Shown piece after piece: positions 10,169-20,048 of a stretch of DNA of 64,000 bases (positions within the stretch are counted from its first letter, which is position 1; each line of letters starts with the position of its first letter). This DNA is from Chaetoceros tenuissimus (Eukaryota > Bacillariophyta > Thalassiosirophyceae > Chaetocerotales > Chaetocerotaceae). The translations under genes were made by a program, and so were the position numbers. The notes under the pieces are model-generated. The model was not told where the DNA came from and did no database searches. It saw only the letters and a program-made list of their open reading frames with translations. Location of the stretch: NCBI GenBank assembly GCA_021927905.1, contig BLLK01000027.1:620001-684000 (forward strand). Direction: 5' to 3'.

Positions 10169-10687
10169 TGCTACAACTTCAATTCGGTGGAATATGGGTA
10201 TCTAATCTTATTTAGATAATCTCAAGAGTAGGTTCGTGACGCACATAAATGGAAAAGTGAACTCGTTTGATGCGACCTATATTCAATAAGCATTCGTATT
10301 CAACAAGGACAAAGCAACTCAGATTGGCACGATCGCATCATCGTTACCAATGCTCCAAAAGCCTTCCTCTCTGATCATTAAAAAGGCCTTTCATGTCAAA
10401 ATAAGTATAAGATGCCAAGAAAGCCTCATTTCTTATGTTATAACCTATCATTGGTAGGCACTATAGTACTATGAATTCATCGTGATGCCTTCTAGCTAGT
10501 GTCCTTCCATCTGCTTCGATATCGATCCGATCATCGATAAATTTCCCGCCCTCATCCCTCTCCCTCATCCCTCATCATTTCCACCTTCACATCATTAAGT
10601 CTATGGCATTTTTGTATTCTGCCGTCTAAAGACTCATTTACATATATCTATACAATCCCTAATTACAAAAATAGAGTTATAGATATA
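10169..10687. other. Divergent intergenic region
   Basis: This 519-bp region lies between the DUF6824 start (minus) and the repeat-protein start (plus). It contains a short tandem CCCTCATCC-type pyrimidine repeat (about 10551-10577). No gene is recognised. Confidence 0.4.
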
Positions 10688-13321
10688 ATGGATTCTTCTC
10701 ATTCTAATGAGGAGACTGAGGGATGTCATGATTCTCCTTTTCTTTCTTCGGATAGTGCACAAATGCTGCCATGCAACAACAATGCAGCAAGAGTTACCCC
10801 TGAAACAATTGCTCAGGAATTCAACTACCCTGAACAGGATTACGAACACTTTTCTATAGTTCCTACAGATATACCTCATCAAAATTCAGATGGAGTCCGC
10901 TTTTCTCTAGTTCGAAGGCCGATCTTACGACAAGACGCTGAAAGAGATGAAACATCTGATAAAACATTTGATGCTACGGCAACCTATGTCGGGGCAGACT
11001 ATGTCCAATTGAGTTCAGAACAAAGAGGGCTAGTTCAATGTGCAAAAAGGAAGCAAAGCAACCAACAAAGCAATGCCAAGCGACGTGAGAAACGTGCAAA
11101 ACAACGTGAACAAGAAGAGGAAATGATGAAAAACATGGATCCATCTGAATTGGAAGAGTATTTTCAAGCAAAAGAAGCCAAACGAGTTGAAAACAATGCA
11201 AAGCGACGTGAGAATTATGCAAAGCAACGAGTTGAATACAATGCAAAGCAACGTGAGAATTATGCACATCAACGTGAGGAAGAAGAGGAAAAAATGAAAA
11301 ACATGGATCCATCTGAATTAGAAGAGTATCTTCAAGCAAAAGAAGCCAAACGAGTTGAAAATAACGCCAAGCGACGTGAGAAACGTGCAAAACAACGTGA
11401 ACAAGAAGAGGAAATGATGAATAGCATGGATCCATCTGAATTAGAAGAGTATCTTCAAGCAAAAGAAGCCGAACGGAATGAGAAACGTGCAAAACAACGT
11501 GAACAAGAAGAGGAAATGATGAATAGCATGGATCCATCTGAATTGGAAGAGTATCTTCAAGCAAAAGAAGCCAAACGAGTTGAAAACAATGCAAAGCGAC
11601 GTGAGAATTATGCAAAGCAACGAGTTGAACACAATGCAAAGCAACGTGAGAATTATGCACATCAACGTGAGGAAGAAGAGGAAAAAATGAAAAACATGGA
11701 TCCATCTGAATTAGAAGAGTATCTTCAAGCAAAAGAAGCCAAACGAGTTGAAAACCGTGAGAAACGTGCAAAGCAACGTGAAGAAGAAGAGGAAATGATG
11801 AATAGCATGGAGCCATCTGAATTAGAAGAGTATCTTCAAGCAAAAGAAGCCAAACGAGTTGAATACAATGCAAAGCAACGTGAGAATTATGCAAAGCAAC
11901 GTGAGGAAGAAGAGGAAAAAATGAAAAACATGGATCCATCTGAATTGGAAGAGTATCTTCAAGCAAAAGAAGCCAAACGAGTTGAAAACAATGCATATCT
12001 ACGTGAATGGCGTGTACATCAACGTGAGGAAGAAGAGGAAATGATGAATAGCATGGATCCATCTGAATTGGAAGAGTATCTTCAAGCAAAAGAAGCCAAA
12101 CGAGTTGAAAACAATGCAAAGCGACGTGAGAATTATGCAAAGCAACGAGTTGAATACAATGCAAAGCGACGTGAGAATTATGCAAAGCAACGTGAGGAAG
12201 AAGAGGAAATGATGAATAGCATGGATCCATCTGAATTAGAAGAGTATCTTCAAGCAAAAGAAGCCTATCTACGTGAATGTCGTGCAAAGCGAAAGGCAAA
12301 GAAGAAGGAAGAAAATGCTGTAGACGAGAATGAAGGGATTGAACGCGAGCCTACGAAGAATGCTGACGAAATCAAAAAATCTGTGAACAAAATATTTACC
12401 CGCTGGAATGCATTTTTGAATGATCTCTATAGATCAAATTTTGCCTTGTATGCATCCTTTACCGCTGAAAATCCAAACCTATTTTCTACATCAAGAGCCT
12501 TGTTTTCATCAGAAAGCCATAACTTCCTGACAAATCCTACCTTTTATATTTCAAATCAAGGATTCCTCTGCTGCAAAGGAGCTGGTCCTTCCCTCCTTTT
12601 TTCATCACCAAGAAAAGACTTTGGTGCCAGATGCCGACGAAAAGATTCAAATGGAGTGCTTGTCTCTACGGAACTTGACTATAGAATTCTTTCGACGAGA
12701 TACCTAGAAGAGCAACTCGATGCCAAGTTCATAATTTTACACCAATGTAAGAGCCGGACCAATGCTAGAAATATCGAGAATGAGATCCAGGGAAGACTTG
12801 ATAGAAGAAAATTTGGAACAGAAAATCTGTGGCGGGCAATCGATCGCGGGAATTATGAAAAAAGAAAAGGGGATGATACAGCAACGTTTACTGTTGGGTT
12901 GACAGTACTCAATGCAGTAAAGATCAGAGATTTGATCAAAAATGGTGTCATTGTTGTAAATAAAGGAAAATGGAGTCATTCGAAATATCAATATTTCCAC
13001 GAGCTTGATAATGGGGAAAGACAATATTACAAGAGAAGCAATAAGGCAGATGACCGAAGATTTGACAAAATTGATTTTGGTTTGTTTACTGTACAAACAT
13101 CCCAAGAGGTTCTTCGAATTAGAGTGATACAAACCAAATATTGTTATCTAGAAATTGATGAGGTCCATGATGATTCTCCTTTGAATGGATTGGTTCGAAA
13201 AGGGGATCAGATTAGAGCAATAAATGGTCGTGACATGAGCAATTCATCTGGAAGGACTTTCGTGGAGGCCCTTCAATCACTTCGCACAGAAAAGAAAACT
13301 ATAACAATATGGAGAGGATAA
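10688..13321 (+). CDS. Coiled-coil repeat protein with C-terminal PDZ domain
   Basis: An intronless 877-aa protein in three parts. Residues 1-145 are an acidic/mixed N-terminus. Residues about 145-540 hold nine near-identical copies of a charged unit built on M-D-P-S-E-L-E-E-Y-L-Q-A-K-E-A followed by variable runs of N-A-K-R-R-E-N-Y-A-K-Q-R and E-E-E-E, a predicted long charged helix. The unit length varies from about 34 to 56 aa. The C-terminal about 330 aa are non-repetitive and end in a PDZ-like fold: L-E-I-D-E-V, D-S-P-L-N-G-L, K-G-D-Q-I-R-A-I-N-G-R-D, then T-I-W-R-G. PDZ domains bind C-terminal peptides, so a scaffold role is plausible. The repeats are also nearly identical as DNA, which suggests recent expansion. 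A 441-codon antisense open frame here is a by-product of repeat composition. Confidence 0.8.
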   Translation: MDSSHSNEETEGCHDSPFLSSDSAQMLPCNNNAARVTPETIAQEFNYPEQDYEHFSIVPTDIPHQNSDGVRFSLVRRPILRQDAERDETSDKTFDATATYVGADYVQLSSEQRGLVQCAKRKQSNQQSNAKRREKRAKQREQEEEMMKNMDPSELEEYFQAKEAKRVENNAKRRENYAKQRVEYNAKQRENYAHQREEEEEKMKNMDPSELEEYLQAKEAKRVENNAKRREKRAKQREQEEEMMNSMDPSELEEYLQAKEAERNEKRAKQREQEEEMMNSMDPSELEEYLQAKEAKRVENNAKRRENYAKQRVEHNAKQRENYAHQREEEEEKMKNMDPSELEEYLQAKEAKRVENREKRAKQREEEEEMMNSMEPSELEEYLQAKEAKRVEYNAKQRENYAKQREEEEEKMKNMDPSELEEYLQAKEAKRVENNAYLREWRVHQREEEEEMMNSMDPSELEEYLQAKEAKRVENNAKRRENYAKQRVEYNAKRRENYAKQREEEEEMMNSMDPSELEEYLQAKEAYLRECRAKRKAKKKEENAVDENEGIEREPTKNADEIKKSVNKIFTRWNAFLNDLYRSNFALYASFTAENPNLFSTSRALFSSESHNFLTNPTFYISNQGFLCCKGAGPSLLFSSPRKDFGARCRRKDSNGVLVSTELDYRILSTRYLEEQLDAKFIILHQCKSRTNARNIENEIQGRLDRRKFGTENLWRAIDRGNYEKRKGDDTATFTVGLTVLNAVKIRDLIKNGVIVVNKGKWSHSKYQYFHELDNGERQYYKRSNKADDRRFDKIDFGLFTVQTSQEVLRIRVIQTKYCYLEIDEVHDDSPLNGLVRKGDQIRAINGRDMSNSSGRTFVEALQSLRTEKKTITIWRG
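11118..12270 (+). repeat. Nine imperfect tandem coding repeats (PSELEEY units)
   Basis: The DNA word encoding P-S-E-L-E-E-Y recurs nine times between about 11132 and 12246, with intervening blocks of about 100-170 bp. The blocks are composed of shuffled sub-units (AARCGWGAGAAT-like and GAAGAAGAGGAA). Copies differ mostly by whole sub-unit gain or loss, not by point changes, as expected from slippage or unequal exchange. Confidence 0.85.
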
Positions 13322-14100
13322 GAGATGGGAGAATAAGTAGGGGTAAATTCAAAATATGTTTTCACTGACAGAATCTACGTCATCGCTTGTCTGACAAGAG
13401 GTATCTTTTTGATTTCACTCTCATTCTTTCTTCCATACCTTCTACCATATTCACATACTACAAGCAATACTTGCCATTGTCTCTTTTCGGTAAGAAGGTG
13501 TAAATGTAATAAAAATATATACTAAGAAATGCATTTTTAAAGTCAACACAGATACACATTGCAAGGATTCTGATACGCATGTTCTATCGCAGTTGGAGTT
13601 GGATGTGATTGTTACTAGGACCTTTGAACTTGTTTTTGACGTGAAATTATTCTTTTGACCAAATTAATTTCGTTTATTTTCTTCTTTGATTCTAAAATGA
13701 CATTCAGTGAGTGGATGAAACTATAGACTTTGTATAAAATACTTGTAAAAATATGGAAATCATTTTTTTCAATTTTGGTCCCATTTACTAAAATAGAGCA
13801 ATGACGCTGGAATTCCGAATCCTTCCCGTTTTCGGAGCGTGTGGGCCAATCATATTTCTAGAATCCAGAACGTTGAAATCAAATTTTTGTCGAGTGGCTT
13901 CCTCGGCACTCGGCACTCGGCAGTCGGCATTCAAACTTATGTAATCGTCAGCTCATTTCATCTTCTTGCATATTTTATCCAAAAGGTATTTCCATTTCTA
14001 TCTTGAATCCCTGAGTCTCAAACGTTGAATTTGCGAGAAGTAAGCGAATCAGTAGATATAGTTTGGAGAATTTGTTTTTCACTTCAAGGCAGCAAGGAAC
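13322..14100. other. Intergenic region upstream of the INPP4-like gene
   Basis: This 779-bp non-coding stretch has AT-rich sequence and one short tandem repeat: four heptamers (CTCGGCA x3, GTCGGCA) at 13902-13929, about 170 bp before the INPP4 start. Nothing else is recognised. Confidence 0.4.
13902..13929. repeat. Four-copy CTCGGCA heptamer array
   Basis: Three exact CTCGGCA units and one GTCGGCA unit lie in tandem in the promoter region of the INPP4-like gene. They could be a binding-site array or simple slippage. Confidence 0.6.
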
Positions 14101-17100
14101 ATGTCGGAAGTGGCACTCATTAATCCAAACAACTATGACCCAATTTGGGATCTAGAGAAGCAATATACTGCACCTCTTGGATCAAGGGTTATTCTGGTGG
14201 TAAAACTTAATAAAGCATGTATTGTTTCTGGTGGTGTGGATACAGTTTTAAAGCATGAAAGTCGAAGAGCACCATCAGCTTCTGCAATGGATGCTGCAGT
14301 CGAAAATTCAATAAATGATATGAACAACATGAAAATCACAGGAACTGAACAGTTAGGATCGAACAATTCAGGTAGTTCGGGAGAGCCTAATCCATTTTCG
14401 TTTTTGAGCGACGAAAGCGTCGTTTCAAATGCATCTTCTAGCAGGTCCAAATCTACTGGAAGAGCGAATGCATTTTCCAAGTTTGGTGCGAAGTTAAAGA
14501 ACCATATCGATCGTGGTGTCACAAATATTGCAGTGCAAGCTCAGAAAGCAACTGGTGATAGTACTAAAATCAGAGACCTTCTTACTGTTGGGTGCTATGC
14601 TCAAAATAAAGAAACTGGGAACTTTGATGTTTGCCTAGGAATGACTGAGCGATATGAAATGCCACATATTGACACCAATGACGATCCGGATGGAGAAGGA
14701 TTGACATTTAGCATTCCACTTATCATACCGAAACATGTAATAGACGAAGATGCATCAAGTACTGGTTCAGTTCTACAACTACACCTTTGGATGAGATCAG
14801 GAGCAGCAATTTTTGCAAAGAATAGAGCTCTTCGAAAATATGTCTTTGTTGGAACATCTACCCTTCGTGTTGCACATCTTGTACAACACATTCAGCCAGC
14901 GTTCACCAGACCATTCCAACTTACTTTGCCTTTGCAGTCATCTGTGGTAAATTCTGGTAAAATGACTGTTATTGGATTACCTGACACAAAATTTCCAAGT
15001 CTTTGTGGATGTGGATGGAGTTTGTCAGATCCTAGAACCGACACAGCATACACAAAAGTTCCAAGGAAAAGAATGCTTTTCAATGCTCCTCTTGAACAAA
15101 ACTATGTTTTTCCTTTCGGTAATAATAGATCACTTTTCACCACAGAGAGACTTACTGAGTCTACTGTTGTTCTTCCATTGGCTGCAGCATTCATGCAACT
15201 CGTTTCAGAAGCATCGAAGGTTTCTGCCGACCATGCATCTGCACTTGCTTCAAAATTACAATGCTTGGATCGACCAGAATCGTTGAATGATCCCATGTTT
15301 GCCATGCAGAATGGGCATGCACAATGTCAGATTCAAATTGTTCACTTTTTGAGATATGGTCAAGAGGGCGAGAATCACGGAAGCAACAAGACTCACGTTA
15401 CCATCAATTTGCAAAGATCAGATTCTATATTTGAGAATCTGTTGGCAAGTTGTGACATCCCAACTCATCCTTTCATTCAGAACATGACATATCCATCTCA
15501 TTCATCCATGACTGTTCCATTTTACCCAAGGATTATTGCTGCAGATGATCAGCGCCTATTACCGGGGCAAACAAACGGCGCGGTGGCGTCTACAAAAAAG
15601 TTTTTCCTCGGAAAACTACGCATTCAATTATATGAGGAAAATGTTGGTGGAGCACCTGATGTTTTCACTCCTTTGGGTCCAACTAGCTACGTGGGATCCA
15701 CACCTAGACATTTGGAAGCTGTCGTAGATATTGATCCATATTTGAATTTGAACAAGGATTCCGGAATAGTTTATTTAAATGTTGTCGATCTATCTTCTGG
15801 CATATCTGCTGGAAGTTTAGGAATCACACTTATTGCTAACACGCTGGAAGGATTGGTAGATCAATCAAAGGGAATATCTATTGGCAATTCAAATGATATT
15901 GTTGAGGGTGGACTCATTAGTTTGGTTGGAATGGATACATTGATGGAAGATGACAAATCATGCTACCCGTTTTGTGATTTGACTCCTGTCTCTCACGAAA
16001 AAGTCGCCGGTAATGATGGTACAAAGGATTTGAGAAGACAGAAACAAGTCGGTACTATGGGAGAATTTCTCACTTACGATTACATGAAGCGCCACGTCGA
16101 GACAAAAAGAAAGTCTGAATCCAAGGGTTTCAGTGAGAAGTATACAAGCTATATAACAACATTAACCTCCCCTAAGGAGGCTGATGAAGAAGATCTCCCT
16201 CCTGACGAACAGAAAAATCCACGGCCGTTTCGACCATCAAGTAGCAGAATGAATGAGTTGTTATCTGGTATTGGTTTCAATATTCATGTTCAGAGTTTCT
16301 GTTTGTCAATGTTGGCAAATGATCCTTCCACAGGTGTAGTGTCAAACGTTCCAATAACATTATTCCAAAATGTTACACATGGGGCTCCATCTGATCATTT
16401 TAGAGGATTCAGTGCAAAGGGTGACGACACGTTGAAATTATTTTCAGGTGGTCTCCGTCGTCTTGAAGGTAGCCGTATCACTTTGGCAGATCAAGTTAGA
16501 GACCTCCAAAATCAGCTTATTCAAGCAGTTAGTTCATACTATACTGCTCAATCTCAGAATAGAATAATTCCTGGAAAAAGCCTCAGACATATCCCATCAG
16601 GTGATCATAAGATAGCAAGTCTTAGGAATGCGTGTATCTCAGCAACACAGAGTCTTCATAACCTGACCTTTGAAATTGCGGCTAGAAGATCGAATTGCTT
16701 TTCACAGGCTCTTGGGATTGCATTGTCATTGTTCTTGGCTCATGTTTCTGATCTCGCAAAATTACAAAAGGCTGATTGGGCAGGACTCTGGGTCAAACAT
16801 GGATTCTTGATTACATTCGAAGGTCTTCTCAGTGCTGCTGGAAAGGAGCTGGGTATGATTGAAGACGCTGCTGTTGGCATTGCTATGCTACGTATGGTTT
16901 CAATAGTTTTCGTCACAGACCAATCTCAACTATTCCCTGCAAAAAGTGATCGTCGTTTCGGTGTTATCGACTCTCCATACTTGAAGTGGCTTCGCATCAA
17001 TCCACATGGTCACGGATCAGGGACAAAATATACCATCGAAGTATGTGTGGATGATAATTATTATACACAAAGAATTCCTGCTGCTCTCAAAAATAATACA

Positions 17101-17820
17101 GCTGTACAATTCTATCCAGTTTTGTATCAAATGGGCGTAGATATTCGTCAATGGGGAGCAAATGCAACTAACTTTGGAAAGAAAGGAAATGAATTTCAGG
17201 AAGAAATGGACGAGGATGAAATTGGCGTCCCTGATAATGACGAACTCCTTGCATTGAACTACGAGGCCTTCAGGAAAATGAATGCATATGCTCACGAAGT
17301 ATTTTTGTGTGACAATCCACAAGGCAAAGTTACTGTCACATGGGAGCAAGCGCACAAAGCTCAACAAATTGTTCAACCAATTCATCCAATGCTTTCCTCT
17401 CTGTATGATTACATCCGCAGCTCAGCAGGTAAAATGGAGCATGGAATCCTCGATGAAGCAGGTTTTGCCTCGAATAGACTTGGTGGAGGGTCAGCCATCT
17501 TCTGCAAGAGTGGCAAGGATCGAACTGCAATGCAGGTAACTTTCAAACAAGCGCAATATATAAACCGATACATTCAAAGTCAAGGAAATGGATTTGCAGA
17601 ATGCGATATTGATGCTAGAAATGTTTTTCGTGATGCGACTACTATGCGTGTATATGGAACTCGTCTTCCAATTTGCGACAAGAATGTTGGGCAAGCTCTC
17701 TACGCATTCAACTCTTTACAAGCCAAGTTTATGCCTGACGCACTGAAACCTCCACCCCGCGCATTGGCAGGATTCCTGAAAGGGGGTAGACTTCTAACAG
17801 GTGGTGGCATTGAATCTTAA
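14101..17820 (+). CDS. INPP4-type inositol polyphosphate 4-phosphatase
   Basis: An intronless 1239-aa protein. Near the C-terminus it has the C-x5-R phosphatase loop C-K-S-G-K-D-R-T-A-M (catalytic C1135, R1141), almost the C-K-S-A-K-D-R-T loop of type I/II inositol 3,4-bisphosphate 4-phosphatases. The two Lys in the loop are typical of phosphoinositide phosphatases. The N-terminal region (about 1-330) contains a beta-rich stretch consistent with the C2-like domain of the family but not clear enough to assert. The middle carries low-complexity acidic spacers. Family members dephosphorylate PI(3,4)P2 to PI3P at membranes and so act in endosomal signalling. Length is greater than the human enzymes (about 930-980 aa). 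Confidence 0.85.
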   Translation: MSEVALINPNNYDPIWDLEKQYTAPLGSRVILVVKLNKACIVSGGVDTVLKHESRRAPSASAMDAAVENSINDMNNMKITGTEQLGSNNSGSSGEPNPFSFLSDESVVSNASSSRSKSTGRANAFSKFGAKLKNHIDRGVTNIAVQAQKATGDSTKIRDLLTVGCYAQNKETGNFDVCLGMTERYEMPHIDTNDDPDGEGLTFSIPLIIPKHVIDEDASSTGSVLQLHLWMRSGAAIFAKNRALRKYVFVGTSTLRVAHLVQHIQPAFTRPFQLTLPLQSSVVNSGKMTVIGLPDTKFPSLCGCGWSLSDPRTDTAYTKVPRKRMLFNAPLEQNYVFPFGNNRSLFTTERLTESTVVLPLAAAFMQLVSEASKVSADHASALASKLQCLDRPESLNDPMFAMQNGHAQCQIQIVHFLRYGQEGENHGSNKTHVTINLQRSDSIFENLLASCDIPTHPFIQNMTYPSHSSMTVPFYPRIIAADDQRLLPGQTNGAVASTKKFFLGKLRIQLYEENVGGAPDVFTPLGPTSYVGSTPRHLEAVVDIDPYLNLNKDSGIVYLNVVDLSSGISAGSLGITLIANTLEGLVDQSKGISIGNSNDIVEGGLISLVGMDTLMEDDKSCYPFCDLTPVSHEKVAGNDGTKDLRRQKQVGTMGEFLTYDYMKRHVETKRKSESKGFSEKYTSYITTLTSPKEADEEDLPPDEQKNPRPFRPSSSRMNELLSGIGFNIHVQSFCLSMLANDPSTGVVSNVPITLFQNVTHGAPSDHFRGFSAKGDDTLKLFSGGLRRLEGSRITLADQVRDLQNQLIQAVSSYYTAQSQNRIIPGKSLRHIPSGDHKIASLRNACISATQSLHNLTFEIAARRSNCFSQALGIALSLFLAHVSDLAKLQKADWAGLWVKHGFLITFEGLLSAAGKELGMIEDAAVGIAMLRMVSIVFVTDQSQLFPAKSDRRFGVIDSPYLKWLRINPHGHGSGTKYTIEVCVDDNYYTQRIPAALKNNTAVQFYPVLYQMGVDIRQWGANATNFGKKGNEFQEEMDEDEIGVPDNDELLALNYEAFRKMNAYAHEVFLCDNPQGKVTVTWEQAHKAQQIVQPIHPMLSSLYDYIRSSAGKMEHGILDEAGFASNRLGGGSAIFCKSGKDRTAMQVTFKQAQYINRYIQSQGNGFAECDIDARNVFRDATTMRVYGTRLPICDKNVGQALYAFNSLQAKFMPDALKPPPRALAGFLKGGRLLTGGGIES

Positions 17821-18245
17821 TCATTTTCTCCTTGTTCGAATTTCCTTCATATTTTTGCAATCTGACTTATTGCCACATTCGAAAAATCATATAACCAGAG
17901 TTAGTTCTTTGAGATATAATGGTACATTAAAAATTAAAGCTAATTACAAACCATATTAATAAATTGCAAAGAAGATTATTGTATTGAGCAGTGAATCTAT
18001 TATCCACATAGCTCACTACTGCGTCAGTGTTTGTTACTTCTCTTTTTGATTCTCCGATGCAAAGGCTATTGAAGATGCACAAAGAATATGTTGATTTGAA
18101 TTGAAATGACTCTCTTGTCATGGTTATTCTTTGGCCATGATTTTGTGTTCAATCCCCAAAAAGCGGTGTCAAAAGATTGATTTCATTCACAGAATTTAAA
18201 ATTCTAGGCAAGTTTATAAAACGAAGACATTCCTCTCCCTTGATC
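17821..18245. other. Intergenic region, no feature recognised
   Basis: This 425-bp AT-rich stretch lies between the INPP4 stop and the start of a small membrane-protein gene. It contains the 3' flank of one gene and the presumed promoter of the next. Nothing else is visible. Confidence 0.4.
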
Positions 18246-18827
18246 ATGTACAATGGAAATTCTGAGCAATATTGGAAGCAAAGATCTAAAAGTTGGTCAT
18301 TCATAAAATCAAGAGCTTTTCTTCCACTGTTCTTCCTTGTAATTTGTTTTGCATTCACATTGCGAATTAATTTTGTGAAGAACCTACGACATGAAAAGAG
18401 ACGTTTGCTACAAGCAGTTCAATACGAGCCAACTCAAGAGCAACATGGCTTTTGTGATTTAAACATGAGAGATATGCTCAGAATACAATGTGATGATATG
18501 TGTAAATCGGAGGAAATGTCCATTCCAAGGCCGACGATGTACCAAGCCTGTCATCTTGGATGCTCCAGAGCATTCTATCTTGCTGCAGTTGTAGGTTGTC
18601 GACAAGGGCCGGAAGAAAAGGTTCTTGGAAAAGTAAATGAAGAAGCTCATACATCTTGTTCTCGATATATTGGCGTTGAACCAAAACCTGTTGTCGAATC
18701 AACTTGTAAAAAATATTATAGAGAAGCTACAAAAAGAGGTAGAAAGGCAGGGTTCGACTTTATTGGTGAAATCATCAAAGTCGAATTAGAGAAAAAGAGG
18801 AGGAAACTAGAGGAAGAATATCTATAA
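18246..18827 (+). CDS. Unknown single-pass membrane protein with conserved-looking Cys pattern
   Basis: The first ATG is at 18246 (193 aa); the frame is open upstream to a TTG at 18177, but that is not used as a start here. There is one hydrophobic segment (about 22-40: L-P-L-F-F-L-V-I-C-F-A-F-T-L) with basic flanks, giving a signal-anchor topology. The following domain has about nine Cys, including C-D-x2-C-K and C-H-L-G-C, which could form disulphides in the secretory pathway. The C-terminus is a charged helix (E-K-K-R-R-K-L-E-E-E). I do not recognise the family. It could be a lineage-specific lumenal or ER protein. Confidence 0.6.
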   Translation: MYNGNSEQYWKQRSKSWSFIKSRAFLPLFFLVICFAFTLRINFVKNLRHEKRRLLQAVQYEPTQEQHGFCDLNMRDMLRIQCDDMCKSEEMSIPRPTMYQACHLGCSRAFYLAAVVGCRQGPEEKVLGKVNEEAHTSCSRYIGVEPKPVVESTCKKYYREATKRGRKAGFDFIGEIIKVELEKKRRKLEEEYL

Positions 18828-19396
18828 CAAAATATTACTTTACAAAATCATTCATGTACAGTTTTGGCATACGTAATGTAATTTGGAAGATTCAATTCAC
18901 AGAAACTGTAATACAGGTATCATACAAAGAAAAGAAAAGTAACGTTTTCTTTCAACAGCTGTTTACTACATCGTCCCCCAGTTTTTTCCTTTCCTTCGAT
19001 AGCTTATAAAGCTATTGCTTACCGCGGATGTAAGAAATAGTATGGTTACTCTAGTGACAACAAAAAATTCGAAAATTTGAGGCATGTAAAACCTTGGCCT
19101 CTCTCCACCCACATTGGAAGGGGTGTAGATCCATTCATTTACTAAAATTAGGAAAACACAAAACAAAACGCAAATGAAAATCCCTTGTTGATTAGAATAG
19201 TCTTTTACTGAATACTTTTTGTATCATGTCAAGTGAACATAAATAACTCATCACTCACTCTCATCATACCTTTGATTCCAATTCTGACTACACAGGATTT
19301 AGTCGTAGAAAAAATAATTTCTTTGACGAAGCACTCTCTGGCTCTACCCGACCCTTGATTTTATTTAAAAAGCAATTAATTTACGAATTTCAAGAA
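18828..19396. other. Intergenic region, no feature recognised
   Basis: A 569-bp AT-rich stretch between two plus-strand genes. Short open frames on the minus strand (for example 18966-19166) show no family resemblance. Confidence 0.35.
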
Positions 19397-20014
19397 ATGA
19401 CAACATTACATCTTTGTCTTGAAGCAAATGCAGTTATTTGCCAATCAGCCCAATTTTTGCTCGATAGTGAAACAGAATCAAACAGTGATGTTCGTATAAC
19501 ACTGAGAATTCTTGCAGGAAATGTTGTACATCCCAATGCTATCATGCAAATAATCCCACCACTGGAAAGTGGAGAATATACTGTATGGATTGGAGAGAAC
19601 AATCTTTTTGAGGAAGAATCGTTTCTTTCGATAAATTTGCAATCCGTAGGTCCCGACATCAAGGAAATTGAGATTGTAGGAAGTTATAATCTATTTTCAT
19701 CAAAGAGTCAAGTACGGTGCAAATCGATTGGCAATGGAAACATATTTCATCCTTGTTGCAAGATAGGTGGAGTCAAAGAAATAAAGCACGGCAACGTATT
19801 TCAATCTACTCTGGTGTTGGAAAGTGGATCGAAAGTTCCCATAAATACAGATTCCATGGTGCTTTTTCGAGACAACTCTAGAGTAGGATTCAGGTCTAGA
19901 CTTCACATAAATGGAGTTGAGAAGAACATGAACAATGTATCGCTACTTTTAAGAGCTGTTAGAAGGATACTAAGAGCAGAGCATAGGTTGTACGCTACTG
20001 TGGATAAATCATAA
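19397..20014 (+). CDS. DCTN6: Dynactin subunit 6 (p27)-like left-handed beta-helix protein
   Basis: A 205-aa intronless protein starting at the first ATG (19397). It has hexapeptide-like turns of a left-handed beta-helix: V-W-I-G-E-N-N-L-F-E-E-E, S-Y-N-L-F, I-G-N-G-N-I-F-H-P, I-K-H-G-N-V-F. The G-E-N-N-L-F-E-E turn and overall length match dynactin p27 (about 190 aa), which sits at the pointed end of the dynactin filament and helps cargo binding by dynein. Gamma-carbonic-anhydrase-like proteins share the fold, but the metal-binding His triad is not evident, so p27 is preferred. It is convergent with HisRS, with only 34 bp between stops. Confidence 0.75.
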   Translation: MTTLHLCLEANAVICQSAQFLLDSETESNSDVRITLRILAGNVVHPNAIMQIIPPLESGEYTVWIGENNLFEEESFLSINLQSVGPDIKEIEIVGSYNLFSSKSQVRCKSIGNGNIFHPCCKIGGVKEIKHGNVFQSTLVLESGSKVPINTDSMVLFRDNSRVGFRSRLHINGVEKNMNNVSLLLRAVRRILRAEHRLYATVDKS

Positions 20015-20048
20015 TGATACAATTGGTATAGTAAAGAAAGAATTATAT

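Noticed and set aside
10974-12299. 441-codon open frame on the minus strand inside the repeat gene
   Set aside because: It mirrors the plus-strand repeats, is Leu/His-rich with no family resemblance, and arises from repeat composition.
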